Assembly (NCBI GenBank): GCA_947579665.1
Contig: OX388350.1
Span: 88,617,152-88,681,151 of the forward strand
DNA length: 64,000 bases
Reading direction: 5' to 3'
Origin: Sympetrum striolatum
Taxonomy: Eukaryota > Arthropoda > Insecta > Odonata > Libellulidae
A model generated the notes under the pieces. That model did no database searches. It was not told the origin of the DNA and saw nothing but the letters and a program-made list of their open reading frames with translations. Of this stretch, positions 35,370-47,204 are shown in pieces; position 1 is the first letter of the stretch, and the number at the start of each line of letters is the position of its first letter. Position numbers and translations under genes: made by a program.

Positions 35370-36080
35370 GTACAAAACTGCCCTCTAATGGACAAATTCT
35401 GAATTTAATTTTATCATATCCTTGATGACTGTCAATGAAAGCAAAAATCTCACCATAAGCAAATGCATCTTGTGGAAAAAAGTGTGTGTACCGGCTGAAT
35501 CCTTTCCTAACTGTGTGAAGAAACTAGTGAACCTATATCAGTGGGAGTTACTAAAAAATGATCAATAAACCGAAAACATATATGAGCAGTACCAACAGAA
35601 GTTTTTCAACGATACATTTCAACAGTAATTTTATTTGTATGTTTGTACTATTTTATGTAATGAAATTTCCTACATTGTTAGTAAAAATTTAGTGAAACTG
35701 GCAATAAATTATACTCCAATTTTGAAGACAGGGATTCTAGGATTACCGCAGTTTATGGCTATTGGAGCAAATGTCAGGAATAGTGCAATAAAACTTCCCT
35801 CAATGAAGGCAGTCTTTTCTATCCTGGAAAGGCTAAACATCTGAGAGATATCTCTGGTAATGCACATCCCTTGTCCAAGATATCTCAGGCAAGGCTACTT
35901 CTCCCATTCTCATCACGTCGCTCCTTCTCCTGTTTTGCTCTTATTTCACCATGACATTATGGGATAACAATTAGAACAAATTTTTAAACTATTATATTGA
36001 ATGTTTTGAAAATATCTCTTTAGTTATAAAAATTACTACAATTTATTTGTTCACATTGCTTCTCCCCATTGGCAAGGCCC
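35370..36080. other. Intronic stretch, unassigned
   Basis: AT-rich, no exon-like frame and no recognisable element. Confidence 0.4.
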
Positions 36081-36084
36081 GATG

Positions 36085-36305
36085 GATATAGTGTATATGC
36101 CGTTGTATAAGTTGACCCCTAAAATTTTGAAGTGAATTTCAGGTTTTAGCCTATGTTCAGCATATAAGTTGACCCAAAAAATAAGGTAAGATTAAGACGC
36201 TAGAAATTTTCTTTCGTCTGCCACGTCAACTTCTTGCCTCTGCTTAACTATTACACAAGTTTCTTTCGTTGGTATTACTCAGGTTTTCCAATAAAAATGC
36301 ATTAC
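36085..36305 (+). repeat. Repeat family M3, copy 2
   Basis: GTATATGCCGTTGTATAAGT, GACCCCTAAAAT, GTGAATTTCAGGTTTTAGCC, CAGCATATAAGTTGACCC, GTTTCTTTCGTTGGTAT: the same sequence of blocks as 26140-26425 read inverted. Confidence 0.65.
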
Positions 36306-36309
36306 CAAA

Positions 36310-38485
36310 CAAAAACACAATGGTATTAAATATTAATTATAGAAATAATGGTAAAATAGTGTGGTAATATCAAATCACGACACTGCTAAAACAACTTCCA
36401 TTAACTCCTAATGCTAAGTCGAATCATAAAGATTATATAGACAAAAACAAACCATGATGTATAAAACTCATTTATTTTATGAAAACAACAGTAAAAAATT
36501 ACATTGATATAAATAAAACTTGGTTGCTACATACTCTTCATCAAAAATAGGATTTTTTTTTAATTTTCGCATATTTGTCCAAGAGGTTCTTCACAGAATA
36601 TTGCAATTGAATAAGGTGACTTGATGACCCAATAATATTTAATGGATTTCTCTCCATATCAGACGAAAACAATTACTCCAAAATGTTTAAAACCTTTGAA
36701 AGTAGACAATTTTCTTTCACCCTAAATACATTGGTAACAAAAACTTCATTCATAAGTATCTTCATTGTGGTAAATAACATTGCATAATAATGCTGGAAGT
36801 CGTACAAGGACTCCGTCATATACTACTTACAAAACAAACACTTACGTGAATAATTAAGTTCTTAGTAGAAGCATTTCGGTGAATAGATTTCTATATTTCC
36901 ACTCATGAAATGAAATTCCAATATTAGATGATTACATTGCTATAAATAGGTGGCTAACGACGATTTTAAATATAGTACTGCCATCTATCAAATTGATCTG
37001 CACTATGTGGGTCAAAATCAGAGAGGTGAGCATTTCAGTTTTCATCAGTCATCAGTTTGTGAAAACATCAAGTAGTCATTAGAGTATTAATAATTATTTA
37101 AAATCATAGCACCGTATTCCTTTGTGATTTTAAACGTTGCCAAGCACAAAAGTGATTTACATTTTAGTTATGAATTTATATAATAAAGATAGGGTTCATA
37201 ATAGTCATTTTGGGAACAATTTTTTAAATAATATAAAACATTATTTATTGGACTTAGCCTTAGTATTCTTAATTAAAAATTCAAATTATACAATAATTAA
37301 TGAGAAAGTATTTGAATCGATAAATTTAAGTTATAAAATATGGTTTTTTATAAAGTATTCTCCGTGATATCATATTATTTATTATTATTATCATATTATT
37401 ATCATATTTCACCAACAAAATTAACTTTTACTTTTAACAATTTGAGCCTTGACATGAGGATGAAATGGGTTGATATAATATTTACTTATCTGTATAAAAA
37501 CAGTTTTAGATAAATAAATGAATATTGATTTATTTGTCTTTCTTTGGCATTCCCAGAAATGATGATAACGTTCTCTTAATGATAATTGCTATAAAAATAA
37601 GTAATATTAATAAGTACCTTACAAAACACATAAATAAGACATTTTTAGGAGCATCCGGATCTTGCTTCTTGGTGGAAAATGTCTCTAGTTTTATTTTTTC
37701 AGCAACTTCGCATCTTGGCATAATGATATAGATATAGCTAAGTTTAGTCTCCGAGGGCCAGCAACTGGAAGAGGAGCTAAGCAAAGCAATTCATTTTTAT
37801 ACAAACAAGATGGCTTAAGATCTAGCCTTTGGTTGACATCTGAGAATTTTCCCTAATTTGACAAGCAGATCAACAACATTAATTTCATACCAGCATCTTA
37901 TCAGGACGGTCCTCAAAAGTAAAAAAAAAGGATTGAAAATATTCTTGAAATTCGCTGAAATTTAATCGTTTGGCATGGAACCTGGGTCTTCCTGGTGAAT
38001 GAACTATGCAGCACAACAGAAAATCACCACCTCTAACTATGTGTGAAAATTCAAGCAGGAATATTGGCTTTAACTTCCCCAAACGGCGCCCTTCCCTTAT
38101 ATTCCTTTTGAGAGAAATTTTAATGTGCTCTGGCATTGAGCCCAGGAACAGTACGGTCTTATCTAAATTTTTTTGTCAAACCGATTCTTAATATACATCT
38201 TCTAGCAAAGCAAGAACTTCCTATCATTTTGATAAGTGCATCAAAATAAATAATAAAAAACTACCTCAATGTATTTTAAAAGACAGATTTTTGCCTTGTC
38301 CTAGCATTGTACCCAGGATAATTTCTGTAAAAGTCATTAATGTTTTCGATAGATCATGACCATTTCTATAGGCTCCTTGAGTTTAGATTTTCTAACTATC
38401 CGGGAAGTATTTTATTAAAATTCCCGAAATTCAAAGCAAAGCATTCAAATGGGATAAATTGGGACTTTAGGGCCCTCTGGAATTG
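36310..38485. other. Intronic stretch, unassigned
   Basis: Very AT-rich sequence with ATTATT microsatellite-like runs near 37375-37405. No supported gene; frames of 60-84 codons have no family signature. Confidence 0.4.
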
Positions 38486-38489
38486 AACC

Positions 38490-38680
38490 CATGACACTGA
38501 GGTTCAAAGTTGCAATTTTTCTGGCGGTGACACGTTATGGCCAATACGTCGTAAAAATTTCAAATCAATGACGCTTGTGGTTTAGCCTGTGAATTAGTAT
38601 CCATTCTATATATATATATTCTATACCTATATACATGAATGAATCTGGAGAAGCATCTATATATAATAGATTTACAGCAA
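38490..38680 (+). repeat. Repeat family R3, copy 1
   Basis: Blocks CATGACACTGAGGTTCAAAG, CACGTTATGGCCA, TTGTGGTTTAGCCTGTGAAT and ATGAATCTGGAGAAGCATCT, then ATATATAATAGAT, occur in the same order and direction at 43030-43190. Confidence 0.75.
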
Positions 38681-39394
38681 TTGGACACAAATTTATCTAT
38701 TTCGCTAATAGCATGTAAGTTTCCTAACGTTTGTACAACACTCGAGTACACTTTTCATTTTGTGATGACCCATTCCGATAATCAAAAATTTTGATAATTG
38801 AAAATTCAGATAATTAATTAACTTCTGTACGTACATTGAGAAGGGGAGAAATAAAATTACATATACAGTATAAAAAAAGAGGTTTGTAAAAATTAATTTA
38901 AGAAATGTTAAGCGTACATCGCTTCTAAATACTAATGAAAATACTTTAACTAAATCAAACTAATGTAGTATTTACATTATTAAATATATTTTTTATAAAA
39001 CATTTTTAATCAGTATACTTAGCCCAGCGGCAGGCGCGTGTTTTTTTTTATACCGTTTTCTACCGTTATGCTTACCAGCGAATTTAGAACTGCTCTATGA
39101 GATGGTGTCCTGAAGTGATTAGGATAATCAGCAATTTGGATAGTCGTGGGTTCGGATAATTGGAGTTCTACTGTACATAGGTAAATTATTCCATAAGGAG
39201 CATCAAAAAAATAAATCACTTTACTCACGTAAGCATAGCTATTAAATTTTTCTTCAATTTTCATCCAATGTCTCACTTTAGCTCACAATATCTCAGAGAG
39301 GAGCACAAGCCATTATTTTAAACCTAGTTCATATTGTTGTATTTTTATTCATTTCAACGGTGCATAAATGAATATCCTGCTGTTATGGGTTTTA

Positions 39395-41502
39395 GGGCCC
39401 ATTCACACGGAGCCACTTCGCAGCGCTTCCGTCGGTTATCAATAGGATTAAATAGAGGTGTTCACACGGTGCCACAGCCACCGTTTTAGCAGTGCTGCAG
39501 ACGGTTATGGTGGTTCCCTCTGCCACAGGCTTCGGTGTAGAAAAGTGGCACTTCGCACGAGCATAGCCAGTTTTAAATGGGCGCGTTCACACGGAGCACT
39601 GACGCGCCACTCTTTGAGTTTACTACAGCCGTTCTTCAGTCAGAGTTTGGCAAATTTACTTGATATTTCTTTGTATACTTTTTCGTGTTAGAAAGTTTTT
39701 TGTCCTGATGAAGATTTCTTTCGTATTTTGGGCATATTATGTGTCTAATTAACTTGGCGGATGAGAGATGTTACACCAACAAAAATTAAAAAGAAAAATT
39801 AAATCATATATCTTCTTATCCTAAAGTCAAAGCTAGTTTCTCCACCGAAGGTATGGATTGCTTCATATGGCTCTGTTTTGATTGAAATATTATCACTTGT
39901 TGATTAAACATTTGTAAATTCAGAAGAGATTAACGTATTTCAATTGAAGTTTATGTTCAGGAAATGTAGAATATTGATATGGGGATATAATTTATATCAG
40001 TTAAAATAGTTACATACCGCTATTTGTGTACCCATTTCCTAAAAATATATGCAGAAGTATCGTTCCATTTAGACCAAAGATTGACCGTTTCAATTGATAG
40101 ATGTAAGGGTAAATGGAGTAATAATTGCCTACAATCTTAGGAATATTCATAAAAAATGCTAACGGTCTAGTGTTGAGAGAATTACCACGAATAACACTCG
40201 TTGTAAAGCAAGCAATTCTACTGGTGGAATCTATGGAATTCTAATAGTGATTGTGACAAAATTTCCGAAAAAATTCTCCCATCAACATCACCCAAAATTG
40301 AAAGTGTGAATCTCTGTAAAATGAGTTATCAAAGAGTAAAAGTTACCATTTAATGTGGAGTTTTATCTGATTTAGCAGCAAAAGTTTCAGTCCATATGTA
40401 AAAGTTTGAAAATCTATTTACTGGAAGATTAAAACTTATAAATACTAGAGTTTGGAGTTGAACAAAAACTGAACTGGGATTCCCACAGTAAAAAGAATTA
40501 CCCTAAATTTAAGCATGTTTCATCCTGTGATTAATCATATAATACAACAGTTTTGTTTTTGTATATTTTGTATTTTATCGTATGTTAAAACGTTAACAGT
40601 GTCCGATATTTCGTGCTCATTTTAAAATTTCATTTCTCAAATCATATAAATCCAATCAAAATAAAATTTTAAAACCGTTTCTATGTACTCATTTGTGACT
40701 GAAAATTTCTAGATTATTTCCGTATAATTTGGTTATCGATTCCATAAAACAATTTTTTTCTCAGAAATAGATTGCTGTGAAAACACAAATTTAGTCTCTT
40801 TATGTAGGATGTTTAACTGGCTAGAACTTACTTTATCTACCATTGACCAATCTATTTCATCCGAATTTCTATTTGATGGTAAATACGCACCCCAAAAGTG
40901 TTGCCTGTGTCTACGGTCGAATCTGATGCCAATAAAATATCATGATAATCTATGAATTGTTTGTCTATGAAATTTTGTGGATCCTGAGAGTGTAATTTCA
41001 TAATTATCACAACATGTACAATATTTGGCTAAAATGATATTCCTATGCATGGGAAATGGGAATTGCTTAATCACTGATTAGCTGACACCCTGTTCAAATG
41101 TATTTTTCGACATACAAATGTACCAAACTTTTCGTCATCATCTTGCAAGTCGTGAAATGATGTGTGAAAAAGTACTCGGTTTCGTCTCTCTAAAATCAAT
41201 GGGTTCACCCAGAATTTCCTTTTTCTATTTCGCAGTTTCTTCCTCCTAATTAGTAACATGGCCAGCAGTAAATCACCTTTCATGTTCATTGTAAATCGCG
41301 GACTGGAAGATTGTTGGCTGCTGACCTGAATTAGAAGAGATAACTATGCTATCTGGAATTGTATCGCGTGAGAAATAGCATAATCTGAAGATGCCGGTTG
41401 AACGCTAGGTAGTGGCGCAGCGGAAGTACCACAGAAGTGCTGTGAACAAACCACTAAAAAAGAAGTTAGAAGTGCTGCGAGTGGCTCCGTGTGAACCCGG
41501 CC
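39395..41502 (-). mobile_element. PIF/Harbinger transposon, decayed
   Basis: 2,108 bp flanked by TTA (39392-39394 and 41503-41505). The left end is GGGCCCATTCACACGGAGCC and the inverted right end is GGCCGGGTTCACACGGAGCC, both followed by AC.TCGCAGC. The core TTCACACGG.GC recurs internally at 39458 and 39587. A three-base TTA/TAA duplication with GGGCC...TTCACACGG ends is the Harbinger signature. A transposase N-terminal fragment lies at 41071-41289. Confidence 0.85.
41071..41289 (-). pseudogene. Harbinger transposase N-terminal fragment
   Basis: The 72-codon frame has MLLIRRKKLRNRKRKFWVNP, LILERRNRVLFHTSFHDLQD, DDEKFGTFVCRKIH. Harbinger nucleases begin with an Arg/Lys-rich stretch, 'R..WVHP....R...G.FH.L...L..D..KF..YFRM'. 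The same spacing is seen here, with WVNP in place of WVHP and FHTSFHDLQDDDEKF for the second half. The downstream nuclease domain is not recognisable between 39.4 and 41.0 kb. The position, near the right end and reading inward, is as expected for the transposase start. Confidence 0.7.
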
Positions 41503-41519
41503 TTAAAGCTATGGTTTTC

Positions 41520-42135
41520 AAGCTGGTGTTCCTATCGGAGACCTGCTGACGATGTCAAGGCATTAGTTTTATTAATTAAAAAAACTGACTTGGGTTCAAT
41601 GATTAAATTAACGGGAAAATTATTCTCGGCTGTAGTAAACCTTTCGGATGACATTTTCACGATGATTGCATTCCTCTAAGATGAGTGAATATCTAAAATT
41701 TGGACTTAATTGAAGTGTAACCACATTGGAAGTAATTAAATTAGGTGGTCCGATCACAATTATCATAGATTGACAAAGTGATTACTTTTTGAGAAATTGA
41801 ATCGATCATCAATAATTACATTAATGTATCTGAAAAAATACTGTAATTGGGAATTAATCACACCTTTCACGCTTGTGAGAGTGAATCCTTCACACACTGA
41901 TATCAATTTAGATACTGCCGAGGAAAGAAGCGAGAGGCTCCACCCTCCACCACTATTGCGTTGAGAATGGTGGGAAGCTGACTTCGCTTCAACACGAACC
42001 ACGACCGTTCGGAAGATGAGCCGTGCAAAGCTGAGTGACGTCACAATTCTCAGCTCAACTCCATTTCGTACTGCAGCTGCATTCAAAAGTATAGTCTTCT
42101 AACTTAGCTTCACTTCGGATTTGGTGCCACCTAAT
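41520..42135 (-). repeat. Dispersed repeat R2, inverted copy 2
   Basis: Reverse-complement match of 34647-35360, from GGTGGCACCAAATCCGAAGT at 42130 through TATACTTTTGAATGCAGCTG and AGAATTGTGACGTCACTCAG to GACATCGTCAGCAGGT near 41560. It begins ~15 bp from the right end of the Harbinger element. Confidence 0.75.
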
Positions 42136-42139
42136 GGTT

Positions 42140-43025
42140 CTTTTTGTGAATTTAAAGATTATCCTTGTATTTAGTGAATTTTCTTATCCCATATCAAGAG
42201 ATTACATCTACTTAGCTTGGTAAGTTGATAACTTTTTCAATATTTATTTCCAACTTAAGGAATAAATTGTATCTCTTTGTACCACCGTATATTTAGTGAT
42301 TCACACTTAAGAATGAATGAACAAAGATCGTTGAAATATCCCTAAAGATTTTCAGATAAATACACTGCAAAATGTAATTCAAAAGAAGTATTTGTGATAG
42401 ATAATTTGCCTATAGTACGACATTAAACTCTATTGGCCATATTCATAGATTGTTTATTTAGCATTTAACTTGGGTTTTCTATATAGTGATTCACTTTCGA
42501 GTGATTAATGACTAACTAGAATAAGGTATTCAAGGATTTCAACTAGCGCGTAACTAGAGGTTATTACGTAGACAACTGCTATATGGCGGAAAGTGACATT
42601 CTCGATTTGCCAACCTCGCATCAGCACCTCAAACAAATGAAAAAGAAGTTGTTTACATTGCTTCTGCGCAAAGGCAAGGCCAATTTTCATCCAATTTTTC
42701 TTATTAAAGCCATTGATATTGCATCTCTATCAATAATTCTTTCAGCTGTTTGATGTATTGAAATATTCGCAGGTAAAATCTATCGTATTGGTTTTCTATG
42801 GTGCAAATAACATTACGTAAATACAAAACATACAGGTGATGTCTAGGATAGGCAAACATTCGTAAGTTCTTCCTATTGTCATGATGGAGATAGTCTTTAT
42901 ATAGTTGATTTTTACGGTAGCTTATTCAATTAAAAGATCTAAAAATCCATCTTTTTGAACCTAGGACGATTTTGGAAATCTAAAACATGTTTTTGAAATG
43001 TATCAATGATCTCTATCTATGTGCC
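42140..43025. other. Intronic stretch, unassigned
   Basis: AT-rich, no supported feature. Confidence 0.35.
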
Positions 43026-43029
43026 GAAT

Positions 43030-43200
43030 TTCATGACACTGAGGTTCAAAATCGCAATTTTTCTGGAGGTTTCACGTTATGGCCAGAACGTAGTAAAACT
43101 TTCAAGTCAATGACACTTGTGGTTTAGCCTGTGAATTAGTATCCTATCTATTTCCATGAATGAATCTGGAGAAGCATCTATATATAATAGATATCACAGA
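43030..43200 (+). repeat. Repeat family R3, copy 2
   Basis: Direct copy of the block order at 38490-38680 (ATGACACTGAGGTTCAAAAT, TTGTGGTTTAGCCTGTGAAT, ATGAATCTGGAGAAGCATCT). Confidence 0.75.
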
Positions 43201-43795
43201 TTTATGAGCTAAGCCCTCTCCGTACGCATTCTCCTCCCAACCGACTGTTGGAAGGCTGAGATCACCTGTGATAACAACGAGGATATTATTCACGCTAGTG
43301 CCGAGGTCATTTAGAATATTTGAATGATGACAGTAGCTGGCAATAATTAAACTAATCAATTGAAACTTATACTAATTAATTAGTGATTGTGAACATGACC
43401 AAGGAAACAAGAGTTTCAACAGAGTTTCCTATTTGATTAAAACATTTTGCTATTCTACATTGTTCAATCAATACATTGAGCCCTCAAGTAGAGTCTTAAG
43501 AGCTTCATTGATCATATCAAGGAACATAAAATTTCTAATGAATAAGCATAAACTTTCCAGCTTCTACAAAATGGAATCTTCCTAAATTTGGACCACAGCT
43601 ACAGTTTCTGGTAATTTAGCTTTCATTACTCCATATTATAAAATAGCAAACTCTATTTGCATCACAATAATTGGCATTTTATCCACGATGTATGAAATTG
43701 AGTTCAAAATTTGAATCAATCTTATTTAACATCTATTTAACATTATGATACAGATAGGTATGAAAATATTAGGCTCAAAAAAAATCTTCACTTAC

Positions 43796-44028
43796 CATTG
43801 TCTTCATCCTTTTCACCTCTGCTTGATAAACACCTGCCTGACTCAAAGTCAATGCCAACCCGACAAATGCATGAGCCACCACCAATTGCATCCGGAACAC
43901 ATTCCTCTTCCGGAAGGCATTCCGATTCTATTCCCAGTCGACATAATCTCTTCTCACTATGTGGCGAAATTTGACAGAGAAACAATGGATTCACACAAAT
44001 TTCTATACAAGCTGGTGAGAATGCAAAA
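43796..44028 (-). CDS. KIAA0319L: KIAA0319-like, cysteine-rich exon
   Basis: The donor GTAAGTGAAG (GT at 43794-43795) is strong, and the exon ends one base into the Asp codon finished by the exon at 27.7 kb. The acceptor is less certain: ATTTTAG gives a start at 44028, while CACATAG gives a start at 43956, with a better pyrimidine tract; both are in the same frame. The longer form encodes FAFSPACIEICVNPLFLCQ; both encode SEKRLCRLGIESECLPEEEC, VPDAIGGGSCICRVG and DFESGRC. The C..G..S.C....ECV....G.C.C..G......G.C pattern is EGF-like and matches the second cysteine-rich part of the family. The start phase needs two bases from an upstream exon. Confidence 0.78.
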
Positions 44029-44154
44029 CTAAAATCATATCTCTAGATACAGCTCTTTATTTTAAGAATTTTGAGATATAAGGGTTCAGAACAAGATCAA
44101 ATAACTCTTATTACTCCAATAAACTCTGTAAGGAAAGAAAACTTGGAACATGAC

Positions 44155-44300
44155 TGTTAATGAATTAGAGGTTTAAAATTTTCAGTAGTTGTCTTTGTCA
44201 GCATTCCTCACCTCTTTCACCAGCTTTTGGAGAAAGCAGGAAGACTCAGGTTACCAATCTTTTAAGAAATGCCCAATTTTATAAAGTACTTTCATACCCC
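44155..44300. repeat. Repeat family M1, copy 3
   Basis: GAATTAGAGGTTTAAAATTT, CTTTGTCAGCATTCCTCACC and CACCAGCTTTTGGAGAAAGC parallel 12686-12770. Confidence 0.5.
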
Positions 44301-44449
44301 TGGTGATGATAGCGATTGCAATGTAATTCTGTGTCTCTTATAAGGTTGGAAATTACGGCTTTTGGTACTGAGTATTGGCGGAAGGAGTTGCTCTGACCTC
44401 TGATAGGAATAGGACTCTACTATTTGCCAGAAACCAAGATATTTATTAC

Positions 44450-45390
44450 GGATTGGGCTTCTCATACGACTCTTAGGTCTCATTCAAGATGTTACTATGG
44501 ATCACAGGTGTGAAATCGATGTGGTCGTCATCGACCTAGCAAAGGTATTCAATAAGGTACCCCACGACCTACTAAAGATATGCAAATATAAATATTGACC
44601 ACCAGGTTACAGATTGGATTCAACTTTCTTTTGGAAAATAGAAAACACAAAGTTAGAATTGGAGATGTTTTCTCTAATGAGACAGATGTTACTTCCGGTA
44701 TTCCGCAAGGGAGCGTTCTCAGGCCACTGTTACTCCTTATTTATGTGAATGACCTCCCAATAAACATAAAAACCAATTTCAGAGCCAAGTGGACTAAATA
44801 AAACCAATGGAAATTAATGTTGGCAAATGTTGACACAAAGTTCTCCAGAAGAAAGTCTCAAATACAATTGAATTATTCCCTAAATGAGGAAATCAGTCCT
44901 ATCTGATTGCAAATATTTAGGTATCGAGCTAACTAAAAATATTAAATGGGGAGGGCACAATGAGGATATTGCTGAGAGGGGTTATAGGAATCTCCATTTT
45001 GAAGAACCTAAAGCAGAGTGCAAAAGGTTTAAGGGAAACAGTGTACAAATCTCTCATCATTCCAACTATAGAATATGCAATGTGTTTGGGATCCCCACTA
45101 AACGGGCCTTATTAAGAAGGTGTTCAAAGAAAGGTACAACGGACTGTACGTAGTTGGCAAACACGGCTGAAAATGTAAGTGCATTTGAAGTGGGAATCAC
45201 TTTCAGTTGAGATGAAACGCATTTGCAGGTACAAAACATGGAAGAGGGCTGGGATGAACAACAAGGCAGATTTGAACTTCCTTGAAGGACGTGCCAACCA
45301 TAAGTTAAACTGTATGTAGTTTATTATAATGTGGTTCACAACAACCTCCTCTGCAATATTATCTTGGGTTGTATTTGTTATGTTCAATGA
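44450..45390 (+). pseudogene. CR1/Jockey-type LINE RT fragment, third copy
   Basis: Pieces read HRCEIDVVVIDLAKVFNKVP HDLL (44504-44580), TDWIQLFLENRKHKVRIGDV, TSGIPQGSVLRPLLLLIYVN DLP (44680-44765), then SDCKYLGIELTKNIKWGGHN (44896-44960) and TIEYAMCLGSPL. The D..K.F..VPH..L, G.PQGSVL.P.LF..Y.NDL and YLG..L motifs are CR1-like RT. The FADD box is deleted (about 44790-44880), and the frame changes several times. A second LINE piece in opposite direction starts at 46.09 kb. Confidence 0.75.
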
Positions 45391-45479
45391 AAATATATTT
45401 ATGGATATTCTATAGTGTACTGTATTATTTTAGTTAAATGACAGATGCTATGCATATTTTATGTACGATAGATCATACA

Positions 45480-46092
45480 GTTACATTTAAACCATACAAT
45501 CCGCCAGTGGCTCTTGGCAGGGGGTGTAAGACACCAAAATACCCATCTAATCTAGAAAACTATTTGCTTCACTAATACTTCGCGGAAAAAATGACCAAAA
45601 GTTGCTATCTGTCCTGGCAACTACTTCCCTGTATCGCTTTTTTGTTTTCTCTTGAAGGTCGTGTAAGTATATAACTGGGATGACAATATCAGTTACCTCC
45701 TCCCCGAAATTGGTAGTGATAAATTAATCAAAAAGTTTCGATCGATATTCAAGTCTTCTATCTCTAAGAGAGTTCCATCCGAGGGATTCTATCATAGCCA
45801 AAACACTGCTGTCAAATCTGAAATCTCCCTTGACGAACATTGCTGCTCTACGTTGAACCATCTCGAGATCAGAAATTAATCCTAATTCGTGAGGAACCCA
45901 AACCGCACAGCAATATTCAAGTAGAGGTCGAATTAGGGAAAGGTATGCAATTTCTTATACTCTCGATGAACATCCCCTAAGGATTCTGCTGGCTAACCTT
46001 TGCATTCTATTTGCCTTTCCTACTTCACCTCGAACATGCTCTTTGAAGGAAAAATTACTGCTGAGGGTAATTCCGAGATAATTATGATGCAT
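45480..46092 (-). pseudogene. CR1/Jockey-type LINE C-terminal fragment
   Basis: The minus strand reads LGITLSSNFSFKEHVRGEVG, KANRMQRLASRILRG, LSLIRPLLEYCCAVWVPHEL, LEMVQRRAAMFVKGDF, ESLGWNSLRDRRLEYR (46080 down to about 45720), then NFWSFFPRSISEAN. This is the thumb and C-terminal part of CR1/Jockey RTs (LG...... F..H....K.......R, RP.LEY...VW.P, VQR.A..F, L.WNSL..RR). It has one stop and a frame change. Convergent with the fragment at 44.45-45.39 kb. Confidence 0.78.
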
Positions 46093-46493
46093 CACTTATC
46101 TTACTTATGATATATAATCTTATAACTTACGCACTTATACTATGTATTCTTTAATTTAATTGTAGTGCCTACAGAAGCTTTTGGTGAGGTTTAAGGCCAA
46201 TTAAAAAAAGAGTCACATAAAAAATTTTTTGGTAACTAATTCAAAAACTTGCCCAATTTATAAGATATTTCCTACAAAAATTTTATTGAGCTATCTTTAT
46301 GGCAACATAATTAAATTTAGATTCAAAACATACTAAGTCGTAGATTCTCAGTTTTAACGGAAGAGTCAAAACCTTATTTTAACTCGAATTAGTGTTATTA
46401 ATGTCTTTAATTATCCTAACTACATAACATTTTTCTAATTGACAACGCTTAGGCACTCTCCGGCGGAAGTACACCTTCCCCCTCGTTACTATA

Positions 46494-47196
46494 GTCGGTT
46501 CACCATCATGAAGGCAAAAATTCTCCCCATTTAAAATGCATAGGCCCATATACTTTAAACGGGAGAAATTTGTGCGACGTTGCTAAATTTGCGAAAAATT
46601 ATGGAGTTGGTCGAAATTGTTTCAATTTTTTTCAGTGTTTAGTATCAGTGATACCACACATAACACCGTGATTATTTTTTGTTTATTTGCAACATAATTG
46701 CAAAAAACAACAAAAATGTTACATCTCAAAGAAATACGGTGTTTTGTTCAGTTTCTTTTGGAACGGGGGCCATTGATTCTCTAATTCGAGAAACATGGGA
46801 TTTTTTTACATCAATATCAGCTTCAAACCTTTCTCTTTTCTTTAGTGTTAATACTTAGGCAGGTGAATAAATGTTAGGGAAAATTTCAACAGAAATTAAT
46901 AAAAAAGTCGAGAATTTCTTGCAAAATGCATTGAAAAAAGTAGTCGCCTGCCACTTTTCGTCCAATTCGCCCACGGAAAAATATCCAGCGAGAAAGTTTC
47001 TTAGAAAATAGTGAATTTATTTTCTGTGCAAGTCCGAACCCTTTAAGTTCATAAACAACTTAAGAAATACAATTTTTCTTACATTCCATTACATTTCTTA
47101 AATTTAGCAACGTCGCACAAATTTCTCCCGTTTAAAATATATGGGCCTATGCATTTTAAATGGGAAGAATTTTTGCCTTCATGATGGTGAACCGAC
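46494..47196. mobile_element. MITE with 97-bp terminal inverted repeats
   Basis: 703 bp flanked by TATA/TA (46490-46493, 47197-47200). The 97-bp ends (46494-46590 and 47100-47196) are almost perfect mirrors: GTCGGTTCACCATCATGAAG ... AAATTTGTGCGACGTTGCTA. There is no coding sequence. Ends this long with TA duplication suggest a pogo/mariner-type MITE, but I do not recognise the terminal sequence. Confidence 0.88.
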
Positions 47197-47204
47197 TATA
47201 GGCG

